Under the pieces are notes generated by a model. That model saw only the letters and a program-made list of their open reading frames with translations, searched no databases and was not told where the DNA came from. DNA of 64,000 nt, from NCBI RefSeq assembly GCF_000383595.1, contig NZ_KB911581.1:5849519-5913518 (forward strand), in the 5' to 3' direction. Positions 1 to 8,048 of the stretch are shown here, in pieces. Both the position numbers and the translations under genes were made by a program. Positions within the stretch are counted from its first letter, which is position 1. Each line of letters starts with the position of its first letter. Source of the stretch: Streptomyces bottropensis ATCC 25435 (GTDB lineage: Bacteria; Actinomycetota; Actinomycetes; Streptomycetales; Streptomycetaceae).

Positions 1-539
1 ATGGCGGTCACGGCCAGACACAGCAGAAGTGTACGAAAAAGCGGATTCAGGTCGTTGAGATAGGGAAGTATCAGCAGGTTGAATAAGAGTACGGGCGGGA
101 AGACCGCACTCATGTTCACCAGCCACAGTTTCCATTTCGGGGGTGGCCCGGGAGGGCCGGCAGACGCCGGGGCCCGGGAGGTCTGGGAGTCGAACCAGGC
201 CCTGGACCCTGCGATGCTCCGGCGCCCGGTCTCCTGCGCCAGCGCGTCGACACGGGCCGACCACTGAGCCCAGACCACGGAGTTCTCCCAGGTCCGGGCC
301 GTATCCTCGCTGTCGAAGCGGTAGACCACATGCCAATCCGCCTCTCCGTCGACGAGTACGCCACCCCCCAGAAAACCCGGCTGCTGCGCACTCGTACGCA
401 GCGCGGCCCACCCCCAGGAGTGGAAGTCGGCCTCGCGCCCCGGCACCACCTGGTACGCGACGGTGACGGTAACGGGATTCCTGCTCACGATGTCGAATAC
501 GAGAGGAACCAAGACCCCGTTCAAATCTTCAACGAACAT
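1..539 (-). CDS. ABM-domain membrane protein, 3' end cut off by window
   Basis: Antibiotic-biosynthesis-monooxygenase-like (ABM) protein of unknown substrate. The reading frame is open from an ATG at 539 to base 1 and runs off the window, so it is partial (about 179 residues visible). The N-terminal ~100 residues have the ABM pattern (VTVTVAYQVVPGREADFHSW, then WHVVYRFDS and WENS) expected of a ferredoxin-like dimeric barrel. After a Pro/Gly-rich linker comes a hydrophobic stretch (FPPVLLFNLLILPYLNDL) and the start of a second one, so the C-terminus is membrane-embedded, as in the ABM proteins with C-terminal helices common in actinomycetes. An internal GTG at 488 (SRNPVTVTV) is an alternative start; neither has a good Shine-Dalgarno. 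Divergent from the next gene. Family call is fairly safe; function is unknown. Confidence 0.7.
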   Translation of the reverse strand, partial: MFVEDLNGVLVPLVFDIVSRNPVTVTVAYQVVPGREADFHSWGWAALRTSAQQPGFLGGGVLVDGEADWHVVYRFDSEDTARTWENSVVWAQWSARVDALAQETGRRSIAGSRAWFDSQTSRAPASAGPPGPPPKWKLWLVNMSAVFPPVLLFNLLILPYLNDLNPLFRTLLLCLAVTA

Positions 540-715
540 TTTCAAGGTGTCCGGAACGTGCGCCTATGACTCTGTTTCAGATGCCTTGACGTCTTCTGCG
601 AGAGGTACGCCTGGGTAACTTCCGGCAAATCCAGGAAGCGGTTGCCCGACCGGTCGGAAAAGGAGCACCATCACTCACAGGCTCGGGGGGAATTGCTGGA
701 GACGAAGGAGAGCCG

Positions 716-1495
716 ATGTCCAGGTACGACTGGGATATGAACCACGACGGAATCGACCGGGCGCGCGCCGCGATCGAACCCGTACGGAAAGAAGTCACCG
801 CACATCCGGTCTATCGGCGCATCGACACCCGCGCCGATATGGCGGTGTTCATGGAACACCATGTCTTCGCGGTCTGGGACTTCATGTCCCTCCTGAAATC
901 CCTCCAGCGGGACCTGACCTGTGTGGACGTCCCCTGGGTGCCACGCGGGTCCGCGGTCGGCCGACGGCTCGTCAACGACATCGTGCTGGTGGAGGAGAGC
1001 GACGAGCTGAACGGCGGGTTCACCAGCCACTTCGAGCTGTACCGGGCGGGCATGGGCGAGGCGGGCGCGGACACCTCCCGCCTCGACGCGTTCCTCGGGC
1101 TCGTCGGCGAGGGCCACGACGTGCCCGCGGCACTGCGGGTGGCCCGAGTACCCGGCCCCGCGGCCGAGTTCGTCCGCACGACCTTCGAGATCATCCGGGA
1201 AGGGCCGCTGCACTGCCGGGCCGCCGCCTTCGCGTTCTCCCGCGAGGACCTGATCCCGGACATGTTCGACCAGGTGATCAAGAAGGAGGGCACCGAGCGG
1301 TTCCCGCTGTTCTGCGACTATCTCGCGCGGCACATCGAGGTGGACGGGGAGGAGCACACGCCGATGGCGATGGCCATGGTGGCGGAGCTGTGCGGAGGGG
1401 AGGACCGGCGCTGGGAGGAGGCGGTGGAGACGGCGACGGCGGCACTGGAGGCACGCGTACGCTTCTGGGACGGGATCGTCGCGGCGATGGGGTGA
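716..1495 (+). CDS. DUF3050 family protein (heme-oxygenase-like fold)
   Basis: 259 residues starting at ATG 716 behind a strong AAGGAG site. The protein matches what I know of the DUF3050 family: an all-helical protein with an N-terminal IEPVRKEVTAHPVYRRI block, then FMEHHVFAVWDFMSLLKSLQ, VEESDE, SHFELYR, and a C-terminal H-IEVDGEEHTPMA block. The regularly placed His and Glu residues (EHH, EES, E-H in DGEEH) suggest a metal-binding helical bundle like the TenA/heme-oxygenase superfamily, perhaps a di-metal oxygenase; that is inference. No signal peptide or membrane segment. It stands alone, facing a convergent SDR gene across a block of short tandem repeats. Substrate unknown. Confidence 0.75.
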   Translation: MSRYDWDMNHDGIDRARAAIEPVRKEVTAHPVYRRIDTRADMAVFMEHHVFAVWDFMSLLKSLQRDLTCVDVPWVPRGSAVGRRLVNDIVLVEESDELNGGFTSHFELYRAGMGEAGADTSRLDAFLGLVGEGHDVPAALRVARVPGPAAEFVRTTFEIIREGPLHCRAAAFAFSREDLIPDMFDQVIKKEGTERFPLFCDYLARHIEVDGEEHTPMAMAMVAELCGGEDRRWEEAVETATAALEARVRFWDGIVAAMG

Positions 1496-1496
1496 G

Positions 1497-1610
1497 GCCG
1501 CCGAGCACGGTCGGGGACTTCCGGACGACCGAGCACGGTTGTGCACCTTTCGGACCGCCGAGCACGGCTATGCACCTTTCGGACCGCCGAGCACGTTCGG
1601 GCACCTTCGG
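1497..1610. repeat. Four tandem copies of a ~29-bp unit
   Basis: Four adjacent imperfect copies (about 1497-1524, 1525-1553, 1554-1582, 1583-1610) share the core CCGAGCACG, then a variable 3-6 bp, then GCACCTTTCGG. They lie between the convergent DUF3050 and SDR genes, beginning just after the DUF3050 stop. The copies are contiguous with no spacers, so this is a minisatellite-like tract and not a CRISPR array. Confidence 0.85.
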
Positions 1611-1620
1611 ACGGCCGCCC

Positions 1621-2430
1621 CTATGTCTCGTTCTCCGCCTCCCGCCATGCACGGGCCACGCGCTCGAACGACGTGTTGACGGCCAGCAGGCCGCCGTCCA
1701 CGCGCAGGGTCGTACCGGTGATCCAGGCCGCGTCCCGCGAGGCGAGAAAGGCCACGGCCGCCGCGATGTCCGCCGGCTCCCCGACCCGGCCCAGGGGATA
1801 GATCTCGGCGAGGTCGTCGAGATGGGACTCCCGGCCCGCCCAGCCGGGGGTGCGGATCGTGCCGGGGGCCACCAGGTTGACGCGGACCCCGCGCGGCGCG
1901 GCGTCCCCGGCGAGGGTGCGGGTGAGCGAGACCAGGCCCGCCTTGGCGGCGCTGTAGGCGTGGTTGCCGAAGTCCTGGAGCCCGTTGACGGAGCCGATGT
2001 TGACGATCGCCCCGCGGCCGGACGCCACCAGGTGCGGCAGTGCCGCGCGCGAGCAGCGGAACGCGCTGGTCAGGGTGAGGTCGAGGTCGCGGGCCCAGGT
2101 CTCGTCCGGGGTGTTCTCGAAGAGCGGCTCGTCCTGGGTGCAACCGAAGGCGTTGTTGACCAGGACGTCGAGGGAACCGAGGACCGACACCGCGTGCGCG
2201 ACCGCCGCCTCGACGGACTCCCCGTCCCCCACGTCGCACCGGTACGCCTCGACGGCCAGCCCCTGCCCCCGCAGCTCCGTCACGCTCCGCTCGGCCGCCG
2301 GCAGGTCCACGTCGGTGACCAGCACCCGGGCCCCTTCCTCGGCCAGCCGCCGGGCCGTCGCCGCGCCGATCCCCCGCGCCGCGCCCGTGATCAGAACCCC
2401 GTACCCCTCGAAGCGTTCCGTCGTACGCAT
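1621..2430 (-). CDS. SDR-family NAD(P)-dependent oxidoreductase
   Basis: Classical short-chain dehydrogenase, 269 residues. The cofactor motif TGAARGIG is near residue 15, the NNAF variant of NNAG near residue 90, the catalytic Ser is in NIGSVNG, and the YSAAK active-site motif follows about 13 residues later. The C-terminal block ends in ITGTTLRVDGGLL, as in most classical SDRs. Asp in DVDLP after the second strand suggests NAD(H) preference. The start is the ATG at 2430 (MRTTERFEGYG). The frame stays open to 2697 but the extra 89 residues are non-domain sequence and overlap the divergent gene. Cytoplasmic. Substrate cannot be told from sequence; neighbours give no pathway. Confidence 0.88.
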   Translation of the reverse strand: MRTTERFEGYGVLITGAARGIGAATARRLAEEGARVLVTDVDLPAAERSVTELRGQGLAVEAYRCDVGDGESVEAAVAHAVSVLGSLDVLVNNAFGCTQDEPLFENTPDETWARDLDLTLTSAFRCSRAALPHLVASGRGAIVNIGSVNGLQDFGNHAYSAAKAGLVSLTRTLAGDAAPRGVRVNLVAPGTIRTPGWAGRESHLDDLAEIYPLGRVGEPADIAAAVAFLASRDAAWITGTTLRVDGGLLAVNTSFERVARAWREAENET

Positions 2431-2509
2431 ATTGGCGACCGTACTGCGCCGCCGATCACCGGGACAGACGCGACGCGATCTCCGTCCCGGATCCGGATAC
2501 CGTCTGCTC

Positions 2510-3109
2510 ATGTCGACCTTCGTGCAGCAACTCCCCGCCCTGCTCGGTGTCGTGATAGGCGCGCTCGGCTCGTATCTGGTGGTGATGCGCGGCGAGCAGG
2601 TGCGGTTCCGGCGCGAGCGGGAGACCCGCTGGGAGGAGCGGCGGCTCGCGGTGTACGCCGACTGGGCACGGGCCGTGAAGCAGTCGGTCACGCTCACCTA
2701 CCGGGTCGCCGCCCATCTCGGCAACGACCCGCACCCCCACCCCCTGTCGCCGGAGGAGGCCGCACCCCTCATGGCGGAGGCGACGACCGCCCGGGACCCC
2801 TCCGGTGAGGCACTGCTGCTCCTCGGCAGCCCGGAGGTGGTGGAGAGGGCCCGCGCCTGGGTCGTCACGGTGATGGGGATGGAGGAGTTCCTGCGCGCCG
2901 GGACGCGGGACCCGGGGGCCTGGCAGTCGCTGCTGGAGAGGCAGCGCGCCGGGCGGGACGCCTACTACGCCGCCGTACGCGAGGACTTGGCGCTGCCGCC
3001 CGGCCACTCGGGGCGGTGGCAACTGCGGCCCGCGTCGGCGGCGGGACTCACGGGGACCACGCCTCCCTCCGCCCCACCGTCGGCGCCGGCGCCGACGCCG
3101 CGCACCTGA
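2510..3109 (+). CDS. Hypothetical membrane-anchored protein
   Basis: 199 residues from the ATG at 2510. Residues ~5-25 (LPALLGVVIGALGSYLVVM) are one clear membrane helix. It is followed by a charged, helical cytoplasmic part (RFRRERETRWEERRLAVYADWARAVK) and a Pro/Thr-rich, disordered C-terminus. The layout resembles small Streptomyces proteins annotated only as hypothetical, with a short anchor and a helical region likely to form a coiled coil. Divergent from the SDR gene, 79 bp away, and convergent with the next SDR (7-bp gap). The upstream frame is open to 1964 but that part is antisense to the SDR gene. No function proposed. Confidence 0.7.
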   Translation: MSTFVQQLPALLGVVIGALGSYLVVMRGEQVRFRRERETRWEERRLAVYADWARAVKQSVTLTYRVAAHLGNDPHPHPLSPEEAAPLMAEATTARDPSGEALLLLGSPEVVERARAWVVTVMGMEEFLRAGTRDPGAWQSLLERQRAGRDAYYAAVREDLALPPGHSGRWQLRPASAAGLTGTTPPSAPPSAPAPTPRT

Positions 3110-3116
3110 GCACGGT

Positions 3117-4031
3117 TCAGCGGTAGCCGGCGGTGTCCGCCGGCTTGCCCGTGTCCTGGACCTCGACGACGTAGCGCCAGGCGTCGGGGCGGCTGCCGTC
3201 GAGGTCGGTGAAACCGTAGGTCCGGGCGAGGGAGCCGCTGGAGAGCGAGTCGCCGTTGAAGCGGGCGACCTCGGGGTCGGCGGCGAGGGCGGCGACGGCC
3301 CGGCCGACGTAGCGGGGCGTCTCGGAGATGGCGAAGTGGGGGACGCGGTCGAGGGCGTCGCGCCAGGTGTCCTCGGTGACGCCGAACCCGTCGAGCATCA
3401 TCTCCGAGCGGAGCCAGCCCGGGGTGAGCGCGACGGCGGTGGCGCCGCGCGGGCCGAGTTCGTGGCCGAGGGCGAACGCCATGCGCAGGACGGAGGCCTT
3501 GGCGAGGTCGTAGAAGAAGGAGTTGCGGTAGTGGGCGCCGTTGTACTCGGCCGTGCCGTCGGTCATCTCCACGACCAGGCCGCCGGGGTGGCGCAGCAGC
3601 AGGGGCAGGGCGAGGTGGTTGGTGATGGCGTGGGTCTCGACGGCGAGGCGCAGGAGCCGCAGTCCGTTGTCGAGGTCGTGCTCCCACACCGGGGTGTCCC
3701 ACTCGAAGAGTTTCTCACCGCCCCAGACGTCGTTGACGAGGACGTCGAGCCGCCCGCTCTCCTCGGCGATCCGGTCCACCAGGGTGCGGACCTGCGCGGG
3801 CCGGAGATGGTCGGTGGGTACGGCGATGCCGTGGCCGCCCGCCTCGGTGACCAGGTCGGCGGTGTCCTCCAGGGTTTCCGGGCGGTCGTACTCGGAGCGC
3901 CGCTCCCGCGTGGAACGGCCCGTCACGTACACCGTCGCCCCGGCCGCCCCCAGTTCCACGGCGATTCCGCGGCCCGCTCCGCGCGAGGCTCCGGCGACCA
4001 GTGCGACCTTGCCGTCCAGCGGCTTCGGCAT
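3117..4031 (-). CDS. SDR-family oxidoreductase, long form
   Basis: 304 residues, start ATG 4031 behind AGGAGG at good spacing. The dinucleotide motif is GASRGAGRGIA and an Arg follows strand 2 (GRSTRERRS), which usually goes with NADPH. The next block is LVNDVWGG where NNAG is usual. The catalytic Tyr-x3-Lys is present as YDLAK. The C-terminal ~60 residues (RPDAWRYVVEVQDTG) are longer than in classical SDRs. This resembles the SDR group related to human DHRS1, which has the same long loop around NDVWGG and the extra tail. Cytoplasmic oxidoreductase of unknown substrate. It lies downstream of the MBL gene on the same strand, separated by a repeat-borne terminator, so it is probably its own transcript. 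Confidence 0.82.
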   Translation of the reverse strand: MPKPLDGKVALVAGASRGAGRGIAVELGAAGATVYVTGRSTRERRSEYDRPETLEDTADLVTEAGGHGIAVPTDHLRPAQVRTLVDRIAEESGRLDVLVNDVWGGEKLFEWDTPVWEHDLDNGLRLLRLAVETHAITNHLALPLLLRHPGGLVVEMTDGTAEYNGAHYRNSFFYDLAKASVLRMAFALGHELGPRGATAVALTPGWLRSEMMLDGFGVTEDTWRDALDRVPHFAISETPRYVGRAVAALAADPEVARFNGDSLSSGSLARTYGFTDLDGSRPDAWRYVVEVQDTGKPADTAGYR

Positions 4032-4183
4032 GTCCGACCTCCTGTGTGTGGCTGCCACCTTGGAGGACACGGGGGGTTCCGGTGTCCTCGACACGAGGGT
4101 GTCGTGGAAGCCGGACATCTTGTGTCGGGTTTTCGGTGGGGCACCGAATAGCTCGGCCGTTCGGGTGAATGGGCGGCCGCGGG

Positions 4184-4232
4184 TTCGCTCGGGTTTCTCG
4201 CGCAGTTCCCCGCGCCCCTTGAGGGCGCGGGG
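4184..4232. repeat. Intergenic repeat element, copy 1, ending in a terminator hairpin
   Basis: This copy carries the core CTCGCGCAGTTCCCCGCGCCCC found again near 42000 and, inverted, near 44630. Its end folds into a perfect 10-bp stem: CCCCGCGCCC (4208-4217), loop CTTGA, GGGCGCGGGG (4223-4232). It sits 17 bp beyond the stop of the MBL gene (minus strand), which suggests that it ends the mscR-MBL transcript. The role is inferred. Confidence 0.75.
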
Positions 4233-4248
4233 TGCTGGACTCTCCTGA

Positions 4249-4878
4249 TCAGTGGCCCCGGTTGATCCACTCCTCCAGGTGCGGGGCCTCCGCCCCGATC
4301 GTCGTCGTGTCGCCGTGGCCGGTGCGGACGACCGTGTCGGGCGGAAGGGCGAGCAGACGGTCGCGGATGGAGTCGATGATCGTCGGGAAGTGGGAGTACG
4401 AACGGCCGGTGGCGCCGGGGCCGCCGGAGAAGAGGGTGTCGCCGCTGAAGACCGTGCCGAGGCCCGGGTCGTACAGGCAGACGGCGCCGGGCGCGTGGCC
4501 GGGGGTGTGCAGGACGGTCAGGTCGGCGCCGGCGGCCTCGATGACCTGCCCGTCGGCCAGCCAGTGGTCGGGCAGCCGGTCGGGGTGGGTCTGCTTCCAC
4601 AGCGGCAGGTCGTCCGGATGGAGCCAGATCGGCGCACCGGTGCGCTCGGCGAGGGCAGGGGCCGCGTCGATGTGGTCGTTGTGGGCGTGGGTGCAGATGA
4701 TGGCCGCCAGTCGGCGCTCGCCCACGGCCTCGGCGATGGCGTCGGCGTCGTGGGCGGCGTCGATGACGACGACCTCGTGGTCGTCGCCGACGAGCCAGAC
4801 GTTGTTGTCGACGTCCCAGGTGCCGCCGTCGAGGCTGAACCGGCCGGAGGTGACGAGGTGTTCGATGCGGGCGGCCAT
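4249..4878 (-). CDS. MBL-fold hydrolase paired with mycothiol dehydrogenase
   Basis: 209-residue metallo-beta-lactamase-fold hydrolase. The metal motif THAHNDHID (HxHxDH) is near residue 65, then HTPGHAPGAVCLY, GDTLF and a C-terminal GHGD, so all dinuclear-zinc ligands are present. Its ATG shares the A of the preceding mscR stop codon (TGATG), so the two genes are translationally coupled. In other actinobacteria (for example Rv2260 beside adhE2 in Mycobacterium tuberculosis) the same neighbour is found. By analogy with glyoxalase II it may hydrolyse S-formylmycothiol to formate and mycothiol, completing formaldehyde oxidation. The fold is certain; the substrate is inferred from context. Confidence 0.85.
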   Translation of the reverse strand: MAARIEHLVTSGRFSLDGGTWDVDNNVWLVGDDHEVVVIDAAHDADAIAEAVGERRLAAIICTHAHNDHIDAAPALAERTGAPIWLHPDDLPLWKQTHPDRLPDHWLADGQVIEAAGADLTVLHTPGHAPGAVCLYDPGLGTVFSGDTLFSGGPGATGRSYSHFPTIIDSIRDRLLALPPDTVVRTGHGDTTTIGAEAPHLEEWINRGH

Positions 4879-5966
4879 CAGAGCGTCACCACCGAGCGCA
4901 GGACGTCGCCGCCGTGCATCCGCTCGAAGGCCTTCTCCACGTCGTCGAGCCCGATGGTCTCGGTGACGAACGCCTCCAGGTCCAGGCGGCCCTGCAGATA
5001 CAGGTTGATCAGCATGGGGAAGTCACGGTCGGGCAGGCAGTCGCCGTACCAGGAGGACTTCAGGGCGCCGCCGCGGCCGAAGACGTCGAGGAGGGGGAGT
5101 TCGAGTTTCATCTCCGGGGTGGGCACCCCGACCAGGACGACCGTGCCGGCCAGGTCGCGGGCGTAGAACGCCTGCTTGTACGTCTCCGGGCGGCCGACCG
5201 CCTCGATGACGACGTCGGCGCCGAAGCCCCCGGTCAGCTCGCGGATCGCCTCGACGGCGTCGGTGTCCTTGGAGTTGACCGTGTGGGTGGCGCCGATGCT
5301 CTTGGCGGTGGTCAGCTTCCGGTCGTCGATGTCGACGGCGATGATCTTCTCGGCGCCGGCCAGCCGGGACCCGGCGATGGCCGCGTCCCCGACACCGCCG
5401 CAGCCGATGACGGCGACGCTGTCGCCCCGGCCGACGTTGCCGGTGTTGATGGCGGCGCCGATGCCCGCCATGACGCCGCAGCCCAGCAGTCCGGCGACGG
5501 CCGGGGCGGCGGCCGGGTCGACCTTGGTGCACTGGCCGGCGGCGACGAGGGTCTTGTCCGCGAAGGCGCCGATACCGAGCGCCGGGGACAGCTCCTGGCC
5601 GGTCGAGGCGAGGGTCATCTTCTGCGTGGCGTTGTGGGTGCTGAAGCAGTACCAGGGGCGCCCGCGTCGACAGGCCCGGCAATTGCCGCACACGGCACGC
5701 CAGTTGAGGATCACGAAGTCGCCGGGGACGACGTCCGTGACACCTGCGCCGACCGACTCCACCACACCGGCGGCCTCATGGCCGAGCAGGAAGGGGAAGT
5801 CGTCGTTGATGCCGCCCTGCTTGTAGTGGAGGTCGGTGTGGCACACGCCGCACGCCTGCACCTTCACCACGGCCTCCCCCGGCCCCGGGTCGGGCACGAC
5901 GATCGTCTCGATCCGCACCGGCTCGTTCCTGCCCGGTGCGATCACGCCGCGTACTTCCTGTGCCAT
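4878..5966 (-). CDS. mscR: S-(hydroxymethyl)mycothiol dehydrogenase
   Basis: 362-residue zinc-dependent alcohol dehydrogenase of the MDR class III type. It oxidises the formaldehyde adduct of mycothiol to S-formylmycothiol with NAD, and in known relatives also reduces S-nitrosomycothiol. Catalytic zinc ligands are Cys42 (GVCHTDL) and His63 (GHEAAG); the structural zinc site is Cys93, 96, 99 and 107 (CGNCRACRRGRPWYC). The Rossmann motif GCGGVGDAAI and Asp in AVDIDD point to NAD. Length and motifs match mycothiol-dependent formaldehyde dehydrogenase better than ordinary ADH. First gene of a two-gene operon with the MBL hydrolase. A 7-bp-arm palindrome lies 50 bp upstream. Cytoplasmic formaldehyde and nitrosative stress defence. 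Confidence 0.9.
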   Translation of the reverse strand: MAQEVRGVIAPGRNEPVRIETIVVPDPGPGEAVVKVQACGVCHTDLHYKQGGINDDFPFLLGHEAAGVVESVGAGVTDVVPGDFVILNWRAVCGNCRACRRGRPWYCFSTHNATQKMTLASTGQELSPALGIGAFADKTLVAAGQCTKVDPAAAPAVAGLLGCGVMAGIGAAINTGNVGRGDSVAVIGCGGVGDAAIAGSRLAGAEKIIAVDIDDRKLTTAKSIGATHTVNSKDTDAVEAIRELTGGFGADVVIEAVGRPETYKQAFYARDLAGTVVLVGVPTPEMKLELPLLDVFGRGGALKSSWYGDCLPDRDFPMLINLYLQGRLDLEAFVTETIGLDDVEKAFERMHGGDVLRSVVTL

Positions 5967-6273
5967 GGTGAACCCAGCCCTTCCGTCGATCCGAGATCGG
6001 GCGGTCGCCCGCCCATGGTCACCCTACGGAGTGACCAGCCGGTACGGCCTCCGGAGGGGTTCGTGCGTCGCGCCGGACCGGCGCGCGCCACCTGGGCCGG
6101 GGAGCGTCGTCGTGCTCTGCACCGCCGGTGTGCTCGTACTCGTCGGGCGGGGGGCTCCTGTCGGTTCGGCAGCGCTCCCGTCCGGGCGTGCGGTCCGCCG
6201 GCCCGCGCCCCCGACGTAGGGTGAAGCTCCGCGCCCCGGTCCCCACTCCCCGACCGACCTGCCGAGGAGCCTC
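5967..6273. other. Divergent intergenic region between mscR and ABC exporter
   Basis: About 300 bp with no gene that I can support. It must hold promoters for both directions. Its clearest element is the palindrome at 6016-6037, listed separately. The exporter side ends in a GAGGAG site just before 6274. Confidence 0.6.
6016..6037. promoter_or_regulatory. Operator-like palindrome upstream of mscR
   Basis: TGGTCAC, 8-bp spacer, GTGACCA: perfect 7-bp arms over 22 bp, 50 bp upstream of the mscR ATG. The size and position fit a dimeric repressor or activator site. No regulator gene is adjacent, so the binding protein is unknown. Confidence 0.5.
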
Positions 6274-8034
6274 GTGAGCACCCCTGAGACCACGATCGAG
6301 CGACAGCCGCCCACCTGGCGGCTGTTGCTCGGTTATGTACGGCCCCACCGCTGGGCGCTGCTGCTGGGCGCGCTGCTGTCCCTCGTCACCGGCGCCACCG
6401 GCCTCGCGCTGCCGCTGGTGGCCCGGGAACTGATCGACGACCTCTCGCACGACCGGACCATCACCTGGGCGCTGGTCCTGATGTCCGTGCTGGTCGTCAC
6501 CAACGCGGCGGTGGGCGCGGTGGGTTCGTACGTGCTGCGGCGCACCGCCGAGTCGGTGGTGCTCGGCGCGCGGCGCGCCCTGTCCTCCTATCTGCTGCGG
6601 CTGCGGATCACGGCGGTGGACCGCAGCGAGCCGGGCGACCTGATGGCGCGGATCACCTCCGACACCACGCTGCTGCGCGAGGTCACCACCGACACCCTGG
6701 TGGGCCTCGGCACCGGTGGGCTGACGCTGGTGGCGACGGTGGTGCTGATGGGGCTGGTGGACCCGGTGCTGCTGGGCGTCACCCTTGGCGTGATCGTGGG
6801 CGCGGGTGTGGTGTTCGGGGTGATCGTGCCCCGTATCAACCGGGCGAGCCGGGCCGCGCAGGACGCGGTCGGCGCGATGGGCGCCTCCCTGGAGCGGATC
6901 CTCGGCGCGCTGCGCACGGTGAAGGCGTCCGGCGCCGAGCACCGCGAGGAGGCGACGATCCACGCGGCGGCCGAGGAGTCGTGGCGGCAGAGCGTACGGG
7001 CCGCCAAGTGGTCGGCCGCCGCCGGGAACACGGCCGGGCTCGCCATGCAGATCGCCTTCATCACGGTGCTTGCGGTGGGCGGCGCCCGGGTCGCGACCGG
7101 CGCGATCGACGTGGGCACCCTGGTGGCGTTCCTGCTGTACGTCTTCTATCTGATGTCGCCGATACAGCAGGTCGTGGGCGCGATCACCCAGTACCAGACC
7201 GGTGCCGCCGCGCTCTCCCGCATCCAGGAGGCGCTGCGGCTGCCCGCCGAACCGGCCTCCGCGCCCGCTCCCCTGCCCTCCCCCGACGCCGCACCGGCCG
7301 CGCTCTCCTTCGACGAGGTCCGCTTCCGGTACGCCGACGATCTGCCGTACGTCCACCACGGGGTGACCTTCGAGGTCCCGGCGCGGGGCATGACGGCGTT
7401 CGTGGGGCCCTCGGGCGCGGGCAAGACGACGGTCTTCTCGCTCATCGAGCGGTTCTACGACCCCGAGGCCGGGCTGATCACCGTCGACGGCCGCGATGTC
7501 GCCGAGTGGGAGCTGTCCCGGCTGCGGTCCGCGATCGGTTACGTCGAGCAGGACGCGCCCGTGCTGTCCGGGAGCCTGCGCGACAACCTGCTCCTGGGCA
7601 ACCCCCGCGCCGACGAGAGCGACCTCACGCGCGTGCTGAGGACGACCCGGCTGGACGGTCTGGTGGCCAAGCTGCCGCAGGGCCTGGAGACCCTGGTCGG
7701 CCACCGGGGCACCAAGCTGTCCGGCGGTGAACGCCAGCGCGTCGCCATCGCCCGCGCCCTGCTGCGCCGCCCCCGTCTGCTGCTGCTCGACGAGGCGACG
7801 AGCCAGCTGGACGCGGTGAACGAGGCCGCGCTGCGGGACACGGTCGCCGACGTGGCCCGTACGACGACGGTGCTGGTCGTGGCCCACCGGCTGTCGACGG
7901 TGACGATGGCCGACCGCATCGTGGTGATGGACGCGGGCCGGGTCCGCGCGGTCGGCACCCATCGCGAACTGGTGGCCGCCGACCCGCTGTACGCGGAGCT
8001 GGCGGCCACGCAGTTCCTCGCGACGGCCGGCTGA
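6274..8034 (+). CDS. ABC exporter, fused TMD-NBD half-transporter
   Basis: 586 residues from a GTG with GAGGAG just upstream. Residues ~20-310 form six predicted membrane helices of the type I exporter fold; ~345-575 are the nucleotide-binding domain. Walker A is GPSGAGKTT, the signature LSGGERQRVAIARAL, Walker B LLLLDEAT, and the switch His is in VVAHRLST. A single fused half-transporter implies a homodimer in the cytoplasmic membrane. It looks like the MsbA/LmrA-type exporters often annotated as drug or lipid exporters; substrate unknown. It is monocistronic, divergent from mscR and convergent with the aldehyde dehydrogenase 14 bp downstream. Confidence 0.9.
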   Translation: MSTPETTIERQPPTWRLLLGYVRPHRWALLLGALLSLVTGATGLALPLVARELIDDLSHDRTITWALVLMSVLVVTNAAVGAVGSYVLRRTAESVVLGARRALSSYLLRLRITAVDRSEPGDLMARITSDTTLLREVTTDTLVGLGTGGLTLVATVVLMGLVDPVLLGVTLGVIVGAGVVFGVIVPRINRASRAAQDAVGAMGASLERILGALRTVKASGAEHREEATIHAAAEESWRQSVRAAKWSAAAGNTAGLAMQIAFITVLAVGGARVATGAIDVGTLVAFLLYVFYLMSPIQQVVGAITQYQTGAAALSRIQEALRLPAEPASAPAPLPSPDAAPAALSFDEVRFRYADDLPYVHHGVTFEVPARGMTAFVGPSGAGKTTVFSLIERFYDPEAGLITVDGRDVAEWELSRLRSAIGYVEQDAPVLSGSLRDNLLLGNPRADESDLTRVLRTTRLDGLVAKLPQGLETLVGHRGTKLSGGERQRVAIARALLRRPRLLLLDEATSQLDAVNEAALRDTVADVARTTTVLVVAHRLSTVTMADRIVVMDAGRVRAVGTHRELVAADPLYAELAATQFLATAG

Positions 8035-8048
8035 ACGACCGGGGCCGG

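Noticed and set aside
1390..2808. Long plus-strand frame of 472 codons
   Set aside because: Spans the tandem repeats and reads antisense through the well-supported SDR gene.
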